Source: Dyadobacter sediminis (lineage in GTDB: Bacteria; Bacteroidota; Bacteroidia; Cytophagales; Spirosomataceae). From it: DNA of 64,000 nucleotides. How positions within the stretch are numbered: position 1 is the first letter of the stretch; each line of letters starts with the position of its first letter. Of this stretch, positions 19,182 through 27,796 are shown in pieces. The position numbers and the translations under genes were made by a program. The stretch is from positions 620,001-684,000 of the forward strand of contig NZ_VCEI01000021.1 in NCBI RefSeq assembly GCF_005860765.1, in the 5' to 3' direction. The notes below the pieces were generated by a model, which saw only the letters and a program-made list of their open reading frames with translations, made no database searches and was not told the DNA's origin.

Positions 19182-19218
19182 CAGACCTGCCGTTCTGATG
19201 ACAGGTCTGTTTTTTTTG
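19182..19218 (+). terminator. hairpin with T tract on the plus strand
   Basis: CAGACCTG (19182-19189) and CAGGTCTG (19202-19209) form an eight-base stem with a 12-base loop, followed by nine T on the plus strand. Both neighbouring genes are on the minus strand, on which the run lies before the stem. It would therefore stop antisense transcripts best; for the leftward sugar-isomerase gene it may still work as a weak end. Confidence 0.55.
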
Positions 19219-19252
19219 ATAAGTATAAAAAATGGCTGTACTGACAAAAATG

Positions 19253-20110
19253 CTACTCTTTCAAACCTTTTATGTACGCGATCGTCTGCGGAATCTGTTT
19301 CAGGTAAGAAGGGCTTTCGTCTTCAATGAAATAATGCTTGATGCCAACTTTTTTCGCCGCTTTCAGAATGGCAGGAATGTCAATGGAGCCCGTTCCGAGC
19401 GCCACGTCATTGGTTGTGGGCGTTCCGCCTGACAAGTTGCCTTCCACGCCTTTTTTCAGATCCTTAAGGTGCATCAGTTTCCAGCGCGTAGGATATTTCA
19501 GCAGCAGTTTGGCAGGATCCTGTCCCGGAAAAGCAGCCCATAGCACATCCATTTCAAAAGAAACGTATTCCGGGTTGGTGTTTTTTACAATGTAGTCGAA
19601 AAGCGTTCCGTCTTCGTACGGGTAAAATTCGTAACCGTGATTATGGTACGTAAGCGTAATACCGGCTTCTTTCAGCTCTTTTCCGGCCTTGTTGAAATCG
19701 GCGACTGCTTTTTTTGCCGTTTCCAGGTCAAAAGTTTTTCCATGAGGAATCCAGGCAACCATTACGTACGACGCGCCGAGGATTTTGGCATCCTTGATCG
19801 TCTGTTCTGTACTTTGGCTCAGCGCATTGTAATCCGCACCGATCGAGACCATTTTGATGCCTCTTTTATCCAGTTGTTTGCGCAGTTCTTCCGTAGCCAT
19901 TCCTTTGATCGGGCCGCCTTCCATTTCCGTTACGCCTAGCGATTTGATCGTATCCAGCGTTGCCTCAATGCCTTTTGGCCAGCTGCCGCGGAACGTATAT
20001 GCCTGAAGACCGACCGGATTGGTGTATAAAGGTTTTCCCTGCGCGAAAAGATTGCTGCTGCCTGAAATCAACGTCAGTAGAAAGCAGCAGAAATACACTG
20101 TTTTTTTCAT
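19253..20110 (-). CDS. secreted sugar phosphate isomerase/epimerase-like TIM-barrel protein
   Basis: A 285-residue AP-endonuclease-2/xylose-isomerase-like TIM barrel with a signal peptide (1-24, ending LFAQ). Recognisable parts: VGLQAYTFRGSW near the first strand, GVTEMEGG, ITLTYHNHGYEF around 150, and EMDVLWAAFPGQDPAKLLLKYPTRWKLMHLKDL, with a late HYFIEDES that supplies a metal-binding Glu. Exported members are very common in Bacteroidota and Planctomycetota and are thought to act on unusual sugars or glycosides, for example 3-keto-glycosides, but the reaction here cannot be stated. Its upstream region carries TGTAAAC operator-like sites. Confidence 0.88.
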   Translation of the reverse strand: MKKTVYFCCFLLTLISGSSNLFAQGKPLYTNPVGLQAYTFRGSWPKGIEATLDTIKSLGVTEMEGGPIKGMATEELRKQLDKRGIKMVSIGADYNALSQSTEQTIKDAKILGASYVMVAWIPHGKTFDLETAKKAVADFNKAGKELKEAGITLTYHNHGYEFYPYEDGTLFDYIVKNTNPEYVSFEMDVLWAAFPGQDPAKLLLKYPTRWKLMHLKDLKKGVEGNLSGGTPTTNDVALGTGSIDIPAILKAAKKVGIKHYFIEDESPSYLKQIPQTIAYIKGLKE

Positions 20111-20244
20111 GTAAATAATAGATTAATGTTGGATAAATGTAAAAGCATCATACTTTTCAAGAACAAAATGCAAGTAAATGTACTTCCTCTTTTCAATACT
20201 AAAAACAGGCCTTTTCTATTTGTCGGCCAAACTGCCTGTTTTCA

Positions 20245-20311
20245 GCTTGTAAACATTATTTTGGCCTTTTATGTCTGTATTTGTTTGATTGCCGTAATTT
20301 CGTTTACAAGC
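20245..20311. promoter_or_regulatory. inverted-repeat operator pair GCTTGTAAAC / GTTTACAAGC
   Basis: A perfect 10-base inverted repeat with arms at 20245-20254 and 20302-20311, 47 bases apart. Such spacing is too wide for a normal hairpin but fits two regulator half-sites or a looping pair. TGTAAAC resembles LacI-family half-sites (inference). It lies upstream of the secreted sugar isomerase-like gene. Confidence 0.4.
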
Positions 20312-20428
20312 CGTATTTAACAAAAAGGGTTCGTTCAGGTTGCCGGAAGTTATTTAAAAGAAAGCTTATGCATCAAGTTCATTGGCGATGTAATGTTAGC
20401 AAAATCTGGAAAATACAGGTATAAAAAC

Positions 20429-20448
20429 GCATGTAAACGCTACTTTTG
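20429..20448 (+). promoter_or_regulatory. promoter -7 box overlapping region with a TGTAAAC site
   Basis: TACTTTTG at 20441-20448 fits the TAnnTTTG consensus, 33 bases before the EEP gene start. GCATGTAAAC (20429-20438) lies directly upstream, between the -33 and -7 positions, where a bound repressor would block initiation. No clear -33 TTTG is seen. Confidence 0.45.
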
Positions 20449-20481
20449 AAATCGTAATGTCCTAAAATCCTTATTGATGCG

Positions 20482-21294
20482 ATGAAAAATTTCCTGTTCA
20501 GCTTTCTGGTTGTGCTTTCTGTTGCTGCATTTGCAAACGAAGAAAATGGTCAAAATATTAACGGCTCAACGTTCAGAAAGCAGGGTTTCAGAGTCATGAC
20601 TTACAATATCCATCATTGCAATCCGCCTTCGGCCGGCGATAAAATTGATGTGGAAGCCATTGCAAAAGTAATCCATGCCGAAAAACCGGATTTTGTAGCG
20701 CTTCAGGAAGTGGATGTGAATACGGAACGTTCGGGAAAAGGAAAAAACCAGGCGCAGCAGCTTGCCGAACTGACGGGAATGCAGTTTTACTTTTCAAAGG
20801 CTATTGATCATCAGGGCGGCGAATACGGCGTTGCCGTTCTTTCCCGTTTTCCGGTTCTGGATTCGGTAAAATACAGCCTGCCGATCCATGCGGATAAGCC
20901 GGAAGAAAACCGTACAATTGCCGCGATTACCGTTATGCTGCCGTCCAGACAGAAAATGATTTTTGCAAGCACGCATCTCGGCCTCAAAGAAGCGAACCGG
21001 CTTTTGCAAGCGGAAACGATTATCAGCCATTTTGGAAAAACAGCATTGCCGATGATTCTGGCAGGCGATTTCAACGCCGTTCCGGAAAGTCCCGTTATGG
21101 CTGTTTTTAATCCGTATTTCGCAAGTTCGTGTTCCGATTGCAAGCCGACGATTCCGGTTGAAAATCCTTCAAAAACGATTGATTTCATTCTTTATAAAAA
21201 AGGAAATAAACTGAAAAGCCTGGGAACGCGCGTGATGGATGAAAAATACGCATCCGATCATTTGCCTGTTGTAGCCGATTTTGTATTTGAGTAA
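20482..21294 (+). CDS. secreted endonuclease/exonuclease/phosphatase (EEP) family protein
   Basis: A 270-residue DNase-I-like fold enzyme with a signal peptide (about 1-18, AFANE). Motifs: MTYNIHH (39-45, Asn42), ALQEVD (73-78, metal Glu), LAGDFNAVPESPV near 193, and SDHLPVVADF (259-268, catalytic His). Exported members include sphingomyelinase-like and phosphodiesterase enzymes, so a phospho-ester on a lipid or sugar is as likely as DNA. It is divergent from the exported sugar isomerase-like gene and may share its regulation through the TGTAAAC sites. Confidence 0.9.
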   Translation: MKNFLFSFLVVLSVAAFANEENGQNINGSTFRKQGFRVMTYNIHHCNPPSAGDKIDVEAIAKVIHAEKPDFVALQEVDVNTERSGKGKNQAQQLAELTGMQFYFSKAIDHQGGEYGVAVLSRFPVLDSVKYSLPIHADKPEENRTIAAITVMLPSRQKMIFASTHLGLKEANRLLQAETIISHFGKTALPMILAGDFNAVPESPVMAVFNPYFASSCSDCKPTIPVENPSKTIDFILYKKGNKLKSLGTRVMDEKYASDHLPVVADFVFE

Positions 21295-21306
21295 AAGGAA
21301 GTTTTT

Positions 21307-23010
21307 TTAATCCTTGATCCAGTTGACACGCACGATCCTGCTTTGTACTGCGTGTTCTGCAAAGAAATGCTGCCAGTGCAATTGCCGTGATGACAAATGA
21401 TCCGTCGGTGATTTGATCTCGATAAAGGCATATTCGTTTTCATTCCAGACGAGCAGATCGGGAAAGCCGCGCGTATTTTCGCGTAAATTTTGTGCAATCT
21501 CGATCATAATGGCATGCAGCTGTTGCGGGCTCAGCAGGGAAGTCAGCGTAAGTACTTTATCCAGCGCACCTTCATACCACGGAACGAGCACGTTCGTCAT
21601 GCCGAACTTTTCCATGTACGTCTGTGATACAATCCGATCAATAATTTCCTTTGTAGCTGCCGATCTGAGCCGTTCGTGAAGCTGCTCTGATCTTTTGTAA
21701 TAAAAATCCGGAAGAAAAAAATCGGAAGGAACGCGCTGCATGGGATTGTGAATGGTTTTTACGTTGGTATCGTAAATAATATCCCAGAACAAAAGTCCGA
21801 ACAATGCGCGCCACGGTTCGTTTTCACTGAAAAAAGCCTGAAATCCCTGCGCACGGTAATAATGCAGTGCACCCAGTTCGACCTGATGGCGGTACATGAC
21901 CGGAATTTCAATGGCATCCGCAGCTTTCAGCGCCTGCGTCGTACGTTTTACAACACGCTTTTTCTTGTTGCTGATTTTTTCATAAAAATCCTGACTGAAA
22001 TAACGTTCGTCTGCGTTCTGAGGATTTTCTGCTATTTCTTCACAAAGGGCCAGCGCCTCATCCGTTTCGCCCAGCGTATACAGCAGCCGTACACGTCTTT
22101 CACGCGCCGGCGCGTCGTTGGTCAGCTGATAAATCGTCAGCGCCTGCGACAGCATTTTTTTACGTTCCAGCCATGCGCTTACGCGGAGTATGAAAGCGTT
22201 GTAAGAAGGAATGGCCTTGCTGCTGAGCCCGGTACCGTTTACGGTTTGCCAGTTCATAAACCAGTCGAATATCTCTTCCGGCGGCAGTTCGTTTTTAAGG
22301 GCGTCAAAGGTTTCTTTCATCAGCGAAACCATCAAAGTATCGTCCACATCTTTTCTGGAATCGAAACGGATGGCCAGATGCTGTTCATCGAAGGACTGAA
22401 AACGGACATGCCCAAGATCGCGGATCACGAATTCGGTCATATCGGCATGTCTGTTGCCGAAAAACAGAAATTTCATCAGCATGACTTCTGCTTCAAAACT
22501 TACCTTGACAATCGGTTCCGATCCGGAAATCAGTTTCAGCAACGTGGAACAGTCATATTCATGAACGAGCCAGCGCACAAGGTCCGGTTTCCGGATGCTT
22601 TTGGAAGGCATGATTTCGGGTTCAAGCTGTTTTGTGAAAAACAGATGCTCGGGCTTGGTGAAAAGATCCATAATCTCTTCAAGGCGGTCGGAATGATGTT
22701 CACAGACGGATTCGATGAAGTTTTTTTCCAGCAGCTCGTTCAGTACCGCGCGCAAGTCGGAGATTTCGGAATAGGCAAGGCTGTTTACCCTGAAAAAAGA
22801 TTTGCTGCGATTGCTGAAACGGATAAAAAGGCATTGTGCATCCTCGGAAAGTGCGTAGTAATTTTCCAGAAACGCCGTTTCATTTTCATTCAGGACATGC
22901 GCGTACCTTTTACGTACGAAATCCAGCACATAACAGAAATAATCATGATAATATTTGGGAGGAAGATCCGTCGGAAACCCTGTATTCTGCACTGTTGGAT
23001 TCGGAAGCAC
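21307..23010 (-). CDS. FAN1-like structure-specific nuclease with VRR-NUC domain
   Basis: A 567-residue protein ending in a VRR-NUC domain: RGFPDLLVW (Asp518), AFIEIKSPTD (Glu531, Lys533) and SSRQLHW (Gln543) form the PD-(D/E)xK site with the same wording as FAN1 (PDLVVW, VEVKGP, LSxxQ). The N-terminal third (YFCYVLDFVRKRYAHVLNENE, then an SAP/winged-helix-like stretch) and the helical middle with TPR-like repeats (ALTIYQLTNDAPARERRVRLLYTLGETDEALALCEE) follow the bacterial FAN1 plan. FAN1 acts on 5' flaps and interstrand crosslinks in DNA repair. It stands alone here, convergent with the EEP gene and divergent from pgk. Confidence 0.9.
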   Translation of the reverse strand: MLPNPTVQNTGFPTDLPPKYYHDYFCYVLDFVRKRYAHVLNENETAFLENYYALSEDAQCLFIRFSNRSKSFFRVNSLAYSEISDLRAVLNELLEKNFIESVCEHHSDRLEEIMDLFTKPEHLFFTKQLEPEIMPSKSIRKPDLVRWLVHEYDCSTLLKLISGSEPIVKVSFEAEVMLMKFLFFGNRHADMTEFVIRDLGHVRFQSFDEQHLAIRFDSRKDVDDTLMVSLMKETFDALKNELPPEEIFDWFMNWQTVNGTGLSSKAIPSYNAFILRVSAWLERKKMLSQALTIYQLTNDAPARERRVRLLYTLGETDEALALCEEIAENPQNADERYFSQDFYEKISNKKKRVVKRTTQALKAADAIEIPVMYRHQVELGALHYYRAQGFQAFFSENEPWRALFGLLFWDIIYDTNVKTIHNPMQRVPSDFFLPDFYYKRSEQLHERLRSAATKEIIDRIVSQTYMEKFGMTNVLVPWYEGALDKVLTLTSLLSPQQLHAIMIEIAQNLRENTRGFPDLLVWNENEYAFIEIKSPTDHLSSRQLHWQHFFAEHAVQSRIVRVNWIKD

Positions 23011-23310
23011 TTCGTTGAAAACGGATAAATCTGATTTTACGTAAAGTTAAAATTAATAAAATAAGTTCTTTGAACAGAAGCGGTCCGTAACTTTTTACAG
23101 GAATATTTCCATATTCATGGAATAAATGCAACGGGAAAAAAGAGCCAAATGAAGCTTGGTAAAAATTTTGCTAATTTGCCAAATAATAGAAAAATTAGAA
23201 TCAATAATTGGATTATACTTATTATAAATGCTTGCTTTTTCTATTTATATAGTATATAATAAAGAATTTAAATTACATTTGTTACCTATGGAAAACAATT
23301 TTACCTGCCC
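23011..23310. other. AT-rich intergenic region upstream of pgk
   Basis: 300 bases between the FAN1-like gene and pgk, both pointing away from it. It is strongly AT-rich near pgk and holds the -7 box listed at 23274-23281. No small gene is supported. Confidence 0.5.
23274..23281 (+). promoter_or_regulatory. -7 promoter element for pgk
   Basis: TACATTTG, a full match to TAnnTTTG, 29 bases before the pgk ATG. No -33 TTTG lies at the usual 19-21 base distance. Confidence 0.4.
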
Positions 23311-24501
23311 ATGACAACATTAGATTCCTATGATTTCTCAGGCAAAAAAGCCTTGGTCCGCGTTGACTTCAATGTTCCGCTAAATGAAAAATTCGAGATT
23401 ACGGACGATACACGTATCCGTGCCACGATTCCAACAATTACGAAAATCCTGAATGACGGAGGCGCTGTTATCCTGATGTCTCACCTTGGACGTCCGAAAG
23501 ATGGCCCGACCGAAAAATATTCTTTGAAGCACCTTGTAAACCCCTTGTCGCTGATACTTGGAAAAACGATCAAGTTCGCTGACGACTGCATCGGGGAAAA
23601 TGCAAAAGAACTGGCAGATGCCTTGCAGCCGGGAGAAGTATTGCTGCTGGAAAATCTGCGTTTTTATAAGGACGAGGAAAAAGGAAACGAGGAATTTGCA
23701 GAGAAGTTATCCAAATTAGGCGATGTATGGGTGATGGATGCATTCGGAACCGCGCACCGCGCACATGCGTCTACGGCGGTTATCGGCAAATTCTTTACCG
23801 ACAAGGTTTGCGGTTATGTCATGCAGGCCGAGCTGGACAATGCAGAAAGATTGCTTGAACATTCGGAAAGGCCGTTTACAGCCATTATGGGCGGTGCCAA
23901 AATTTCGGATAAAATCCTGATTATCGAGCGTCTGATCGATAAAGTGGATAACCTGATCATTGGCGGCGGAATGTCTTACACCTTTGCCAAAGCGAAAGGC
24001 GGAAGTATTGGCGAGTCGCTGCTGGAAGCTGACAAGCAGGAACTTACGCTGGAACTGGTGCAAAAGGCGAAAGACAAAGGTGTAAACCTGATTCTGCCGG
24101 TTGATACCGTCATTGCAGATAAATTCAGTAACGATGCCGAGCGCAAAGTGGTAAATGCCGGTGAAATTCCGGATGGCTGGCAGGGGCTGGACATTGGTCC
24201 GGAAACAATCAAGGTTTTCTCCGAAATCGTGAGAAATTCCAAAACCGTACTCTGGAACGGTCCGATGGGCGTTTTTGAATTCCCGAACTTTGCACAAGGC
24301 ACCAATGCTATTGCAGAATCCGTGGTGGCAGTAACAGAAGAAAACGACGCATTTTCTCTGATCGGCGGCGGCGATTCGGCTTCTGCAATCAACAATGCAG
24401 GATACGGCGACCGTGTAAGTTACGTTTCCACAGGCGGCGGCGCATTGCTCGAATACATGGAAGGAAAAGTACTTCCCGGCGTTGCGGCACTGGAAAGTTA
24501 A
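23311..24501 (+). CDS. pgk: phosphoglycerate kinase
   Basis: A 396-residue, full-length PGK that converts 1,3-bisphosphoglycerate and ADP to 3-phosphoglycerate and ATP. The N-terminal signature [10 protein letters not shown] (17-26), MSHLGRPK (substrate Arg), [22 protein letters not shown], the [10 protein letters not shown] stretch of the nucleotide domain and the C-terminal [11 protein letters not shown] are all in place. It is monocistronic: its own -7 box lies upstream and a strong hairpin terminator follows at 24537-24567. The other glycolytic gene in the window is the aldolase at 36404. Confidence 0.98.
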   Translation: MTTLDSYDFSGKKALVRVDFNVPLNEKFEITDDTRIRATIPTITKILNDGGAVILMSHLGRPKDGPTEKYSLKHLVNPLSLILGKTIKFADDCIGENAKELADALQPGEVLLLENLRFYKDEEKGNEEFAEKLSKLGDVWVMDAFGTAHRAHASTAVIGKFFTDKVCGYVMQAELDNAERLLEHSERPFTAIMGGAKISDKILIIERLIDKVDNLIIGGGMSYTFAKAKGGSIGESLLEADKQELTLELVQKAKDKGVNLILPVDTVIADKFSNDAERKVVNAGEIPDGWQGLDIGPETIKVFSEIVRNSKTVLWNGPMGVFEFPNFAQGTNAIAESVVAVTEENDAFSLIGGGDSASAINNAGYGDRVSYVSTGGGALLEYMEGKVLPGVAALES

Positions 24502-24536
24502 TACGGCAGCCATTCTATATATTAGCCGTTATAAGA

Positions 24537-24567
24537 AATCCATCCCTCATGGCGGGGGATGGATTTT
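24537..24567 (+). terminator. terminator of pgk
   Basis: AATCCATCCC (24537-24546) pairs perfectly with GGGATGGATT (24556-24565) across a nine-base loop and is followed by a short T run. It starts 35 bases after the pgk stop. Confidence 0.8.
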
Positions 24568-24624
24568 CTGCATAACAAACCTAACTAATTATGAAAAAGA
24601 CTGTTTAAAGTCTGCTTTCCTGAT

Positions 24625-27069
24625 TTAACTGCCGCCGTTGGCACGTTTCTGCAGATCGTCCGATCCGGTGTTGCGCTCACGTGCTCCTTTTACATTCTGA
24701 TTTCCGAAATTGTAAGTAAAAGTGAGCCTGAACTGGCGGCTTGGCCATTCCGAACGAACCAGGAAATCGATGTCCTTGTAAACCGCTTTTCCACGGAAAC
24801 GGTTGGTCCAGAAAATGTCGTTTACATTCAGACGGATCGTCCCTTTTTTGTTCAGAATATTCTTTTGTAAGCCCGCATTGATCATTCCCATCGATTTGGC
24901 CGCATACAATCCATAGAAAGCTTTGCTGTTATACCAGCCGGAAAGTTCGGCAGACCAGCCTTTCGGAATTGTAAACTGGCTGCTTGCATACATATTCCAG
25001 GACGCCTGCCGGATTTCCAGTTTTTCGTCCAGATAAATGGAATTGTAATGATTGTAAACGCCGGTGAAGTTGGTCTGAAGCTTCCACCATTTTGTAATCG
25101 GAACAGGGAATGAAATGGTCAAACTTACATTATCCTGATTATCAAGATTGTCCGATGTCACAAAAGTCTTGTTTTCAGAAGCAATCTGCTGCGGAAGCTC
25201 GTCTGCAATCATATCCTTGATCCGGCTGTAAGCCAGTGTCGTGTTCAGGAAACTTTTGTAAACGTGCACCAGCTGAAACGAATTCGTGTACTGCGGTTTC
25301 AAATTCGGATTTCCGCGCTGGAAAGTGTACGGATCAAGATAAAATTCAAACGGATTGAGCGATTGGTAGTTCGGACGGTCAATGCGGCGGCTGTAAGATA
25401 TGTTGATTACATTATTGGTGTCCAGCTGATTGGATAGAAATATGCTTGGGAAAAGATTGATATAATTGCGGTCGCGTTTCTGGTTCAAAGTAACCGAATT
25501 GCCGACGGAATGCGTATGCTCGCCGCGAAGCCCGAGCTGATATTTGATTTTTTTGGAAATGCTTCCGCCATAATTAACGTAAGCCGCATTTACGTTTTCA
25601 GAATATTTAAACTGGTTGGAACGCTTCGGGTCCAGATTCCAGTCATCCGTTTTTATTTCAAAAACCATGTTGTTATCCGAAGCCACAAGACTGGATTTCA
25701 ATCCTGTTTCCAGTTTTCCTTTTCCCAATGGCTGCGCATAATCCAGTTTGGCCACGCCGATATTGATGTTTGAGGGCATGTTGTTCCTTACGATTTCCGG
25801 TGCTCCGTCCGGCTGTCCGTCCGGTTTGGCGTACCGTGTATCCAGATTGCTTTTTTGTCTGCCGTCGTAGTTCACGTAGTCTACATCAAATGTCAGTTCT
25901 TTGCCTTTGTCATTAAACTGATGCTTGAAATTGATGTTGGAGCTTATGTTGTTCATTTTGCTGCCGTTGTAAACATTCGTTCTGAAAGTCCGCTGAAGAA
26001 CAAGGTCTTCGTTCAGGATCCGCGTGTTGGTTACGCCGTATGGATTGCTCCAGTCATTATGAAAACCCGAAACCAGCACGCCGATTGTAGTTTTGTCCGA
26101 TGCAAAATAATCCATACCCGCTCTCACATTATAGTATTGCGATTCATTGATACGATCCGTTCTCTGGTCAAAAATGGTCACCTTGTTTTCGTACGGAATC
26201 TTGCGGTAAATGTCGTTGTTGTTAAATCCCTTGTTGAGAAAAGCGCCGCCGCTGATGAACGTGCTGATTTTACCGGCCCTGTGATTGATCGTAGCCGAAG
26301 CATTGGCTCTTCCGTAGCGGGCGTATGCAGCGCCAAGATTCAGGTTTCCGTTGGTTCCGTAGTTTTTATTACGTTTCATTTTGATGTTAATGATTCCGGA
26401 GTTTCCTGCCGCATCGTATTTTGCCGAAGGATTTGTGATCAGTTCAATCTTTTCTATGTTGTCGCTTGGCGTGTTGCGGAGCAGCGTAATGAGTTCCTGC
26501 TGCGATAAAAAAGTCTGTTTTCCGTCAATCTGTACGATAACGCCTTCTTTTCCGCGCAGCTTCAGTTGCTCGTTCTGCTGGTCAACGGTAACGCCCGGCG
26601 CACGTTCCAGTACTTCCAGCGCTGTGGCACCCGCAGAAACAATGCTGTTTTCCACATTGACGACCGTCCGGTCAATTTCCTGTTCTATAAATGGTTTTTT
26701 TGAAACAACCGTTACTTCATTCAGTGACTGGGTGTCAGTTTTCAATGTAAAGGCCGGAAGATTTACGGAATTGGAGGCAACTGAAAATACTTCGCTGTAC
26801 TTTTTCTGGTAACCGACCATGGAAACCAGCGTCAGGTATTTCCCGTTTGCAACCTGATCAAACAAAAACTTGCCGTTTTCATCCGCTGCAAGTCCTTTTA
26901 CAAGCACAGAATCTTTGGCATGAAGCAGCAGGATGTTGACAAACGGAAAAGGCTGGGACTTTTCATCCAGTACGCTGCCGGAAATTTTTCCACTGCCGGA
27001 AGGCGTTTGGGCGAATGCAAAAATCCTGGTAAGCAGCAATGCCGCAGTTAGGTTAATAAAGAATTTCAT
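24625..27069 (-). CDS. outer-membrane beta-barrel (TonB-receptor-like) family protein
   Basis: An 814-residue outer-membrane protein. Signal peptide 1-21 (FAFAQ), a CarboxypepD_reg-like domain (about 28-110, ISGSVLDEKSQPFPFVNILL), a plug (about 120-230, with IEKIELITNPSAKYDAAGNSG-type text) and a barrel of the OMP_b-brl_3 family with the RIDRPNYQSLNPFEFYLDP and GNPNLKPQYTNSF motifs. Such proteins differ from SusC in lacking a SusD partner, and none is near. Substrate unknown; some relatives are metal or siderophore receptors or act in signalling. The tail after the last strand is hydrophilic (RNTGSDDLQKRANGGS), unlike the usual C-terminal Phe. Confidence 0.92.
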   Translation of the reverse strand: MKFFINLTAALLLTRIFAFAQTPSGSGKISGSVLDEKSQPFPFVNILLLHAKDSVLVKGLAADENGKFLFDQVANGKYLTLVSMVGYQKKYSEVFSVASNSVNLPAFTLKTDTQSLNEVTVVSKKPFIEQEIDRTVVNVENSIVSAGATALEVLERAPGVTVDQQNEQLKLRGKEGVIVQIDGKQTFLSQQELITLLRNTPSDNIEKIELITNPSAKYDAAGNSGIINIKMKRNKNYGTNGNLNLGAAYARYGRANASATINHRAGKISTFISGGAFLNKGFNNNDIYRKIPYENKVTIFDQRTDRINESQYYNVRAGMDYFASDKTTIGVLVSGFHNDWSNPYGVTNTRILNEDLVLQRTFRTNVYNGSKMNNISSNINFKHQFNDKGKELTFDVDYVNYDGRQKSNLDTRYAKPDGQPDGAPEIVRNNMPSNINIGVAKLDYAQPLGKGKLETGLKSSLVASDNNMVFEIKTDDWNLDPKRSNQFKYSENVNAAYVNYGGSISKKIKYQLGLRGEHTHSVGNSVTLNQKRDRNYINLFPSIFLSNQLDTNNVINISYSRRIDRPNYQSLNPFEFYLDPYTFQRGNPNLKPQYTNSFQLVHVYKSFLNTTLAYSRIKDMIADELPQQIASENKTFVTSDNLDNQDNVSLTISFPVPITKWWKLQTNFTGVYNHYNSIYLDEKLEIRQASWNMYASSQFTIPKGWSAELSGWYNSKAFYGLYAAKSMGMINAGLQKNILNKKGTIRLNVNDIFWTNRFRGKAVYKDIDFLVRSEWPSRQFRLTFTYNFGNQNVKGARERNTGSDDLQKRANGGS

Positions 27070-27366
27070 GGCTAACAGATTAAATGTTTCATGTATTAAC
27101 TGTCAGGAAAAAGGAGGTGAGAAGAACGAAATCCTGTAACCCGGCTGTTAGTACAATGCAAAAGTAAGTACTTTGTATAACATAGAACCTTAGATTACAC
27201 AAGTGGTTTTAAAATGCTATAAGCGGCTGGTGTGTACCCGGTGTTTGTTTTATAGATACAAAGAGAACAAACAAAGTTGCTCAAGTGCAGAAAAAAAGTT
27301 TCAGCGGTTGCTTTGCCGTATGAATGAGCGGCGGAGGAAGGAAAAAGGATCGAAAGGGCAGGGCAT
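27070..27366. other. intergenic region upstream of the outer-membrane receptor
   Basis: About 300 bases up to the cspA-type terminator. On the minus strand TACTTTTG (27166-27159) matches the -7 consensus and lies 90 bases before the receptor start, without a clear -33 box. A 64-codon minus-strand frame at 27195-27389 overlaps the terminator and is not supported. Confidence 0.45.
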
Positions 27367-27402
27367 AAAAAAACCGTTTCGCGGCACATGCCTTGAAACG
27401 GT
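27367..27402 (-). terminator. terminator of the cold-shock gene
   Basis: On the minus strand ACCGTTTC (27402-27395), 14-base loop, GAAACGGT (27380-27373), then seven T. It begins 23 bases after the cold-shock gene stop. Confidence 0.85.
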
Positions 27403-27425
27403 CTGGAATTTTATATTAAGGGCCC

Positions 27426-27617
27426 TCAGGCAAGCTTAACATTAATCGCGTTAAGTCCCTTACGTCCTTCCTGAAGGTCAAAAGTTACGTCGTCATTTTC
27501 GCGAACTTCGTCAACAAGACCGGAGATGTGTACGAAATAATCCTGTCCTGTTTCTGTGTCTTTAATAAACCCGTAACCTTTTGAGTCATTAAAGAATTTT
27601 ACTGTTCCTTGATTCAT
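27426..27617 (-). CDS. cold-shock domain protein, CspA family
   Basis: A 63-residue single cold-shock domain. The two nucleic-acid-binding motifs are KGYGFI (13-18, RNP1) and YFVHI (27-31, RNP2); GTVKFFN at the start and GLNAINVK near the end complete the OB fold. It acts as an RNA chaperone. Monocistronic, with a strong terminator directly after it and guaA divergent on the other side. Confidence 0.96.
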   Translation of the reverse strand: MNQGTVKFFNDSKGYGFIKDTETGQDYFVHISGLVDEVRENDDVTFDLQEGRKGLNAINVKLA

Positions 27618-27767
27618 ATTAATTATTTATTGAAAATTTCGGTAAATATACACACAAGCGGTCGTTGGAACAAGGACGCCTCAAAAAATTAAATTTTAGC
27701 ACAGAAAAGTACTGTTGAAGCTGTTTGTTGTTCCTGAACCTTTTTTTTTCATTTCGGGCAATCTGGC

Positions 27768-27775
27768 TACCTTTG
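27768..27775 (+). promoter_or_regulatory. -7 promoter element for guaA
   Basis: TACCTTTG, the most common form of the Bacteroidota -7 box, 21 bases before the guaA ATG. The -33 position at 19-base spacing reads TTTT inside a T run. The leader would be very short, so no attenuator or riboswitch fits here. Confidence 0.6.
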
Positions 27776-27796
27776 CGTTTTAGATAGCATATATAT

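Larger units (their letters stand above)
20111..20481. other. divergent intergenic region with operator-like repeats
   Basis: 371 bases between the sugar isomerase-like gene and the EEP-family gene. It contains three GCwTGTAAAC sites (listed separately) and a -7 promoter box TACTTTTG at 20441-20448. A 64-codon frame at 20126-20320 has no family features and is not called. Confidence 0.55.

Noticed and set aside
19125..19247. N-terminal extension of the 2OG oxygenase
   Set aside because: It contains a hairpin and no conserved sequence; the start at 19124 fits the family.
20126..20320. A 64-codon plus-strand frame in an intergenic region
   Set aside because: No family features, and it overlaps operator-like repeats.
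21748..23028. A 426-codon open frame on the plus strand
   Set aside because: It is antisense to the FAN1-like gene and has no family motif; the minus-strand frame has the catalytic motifs.
27195..27389. A 64-codon minus-strand frame near the cold-shock gene
   Set aside because: It overlaps the cold-shock terminator and has no recognisable motif.
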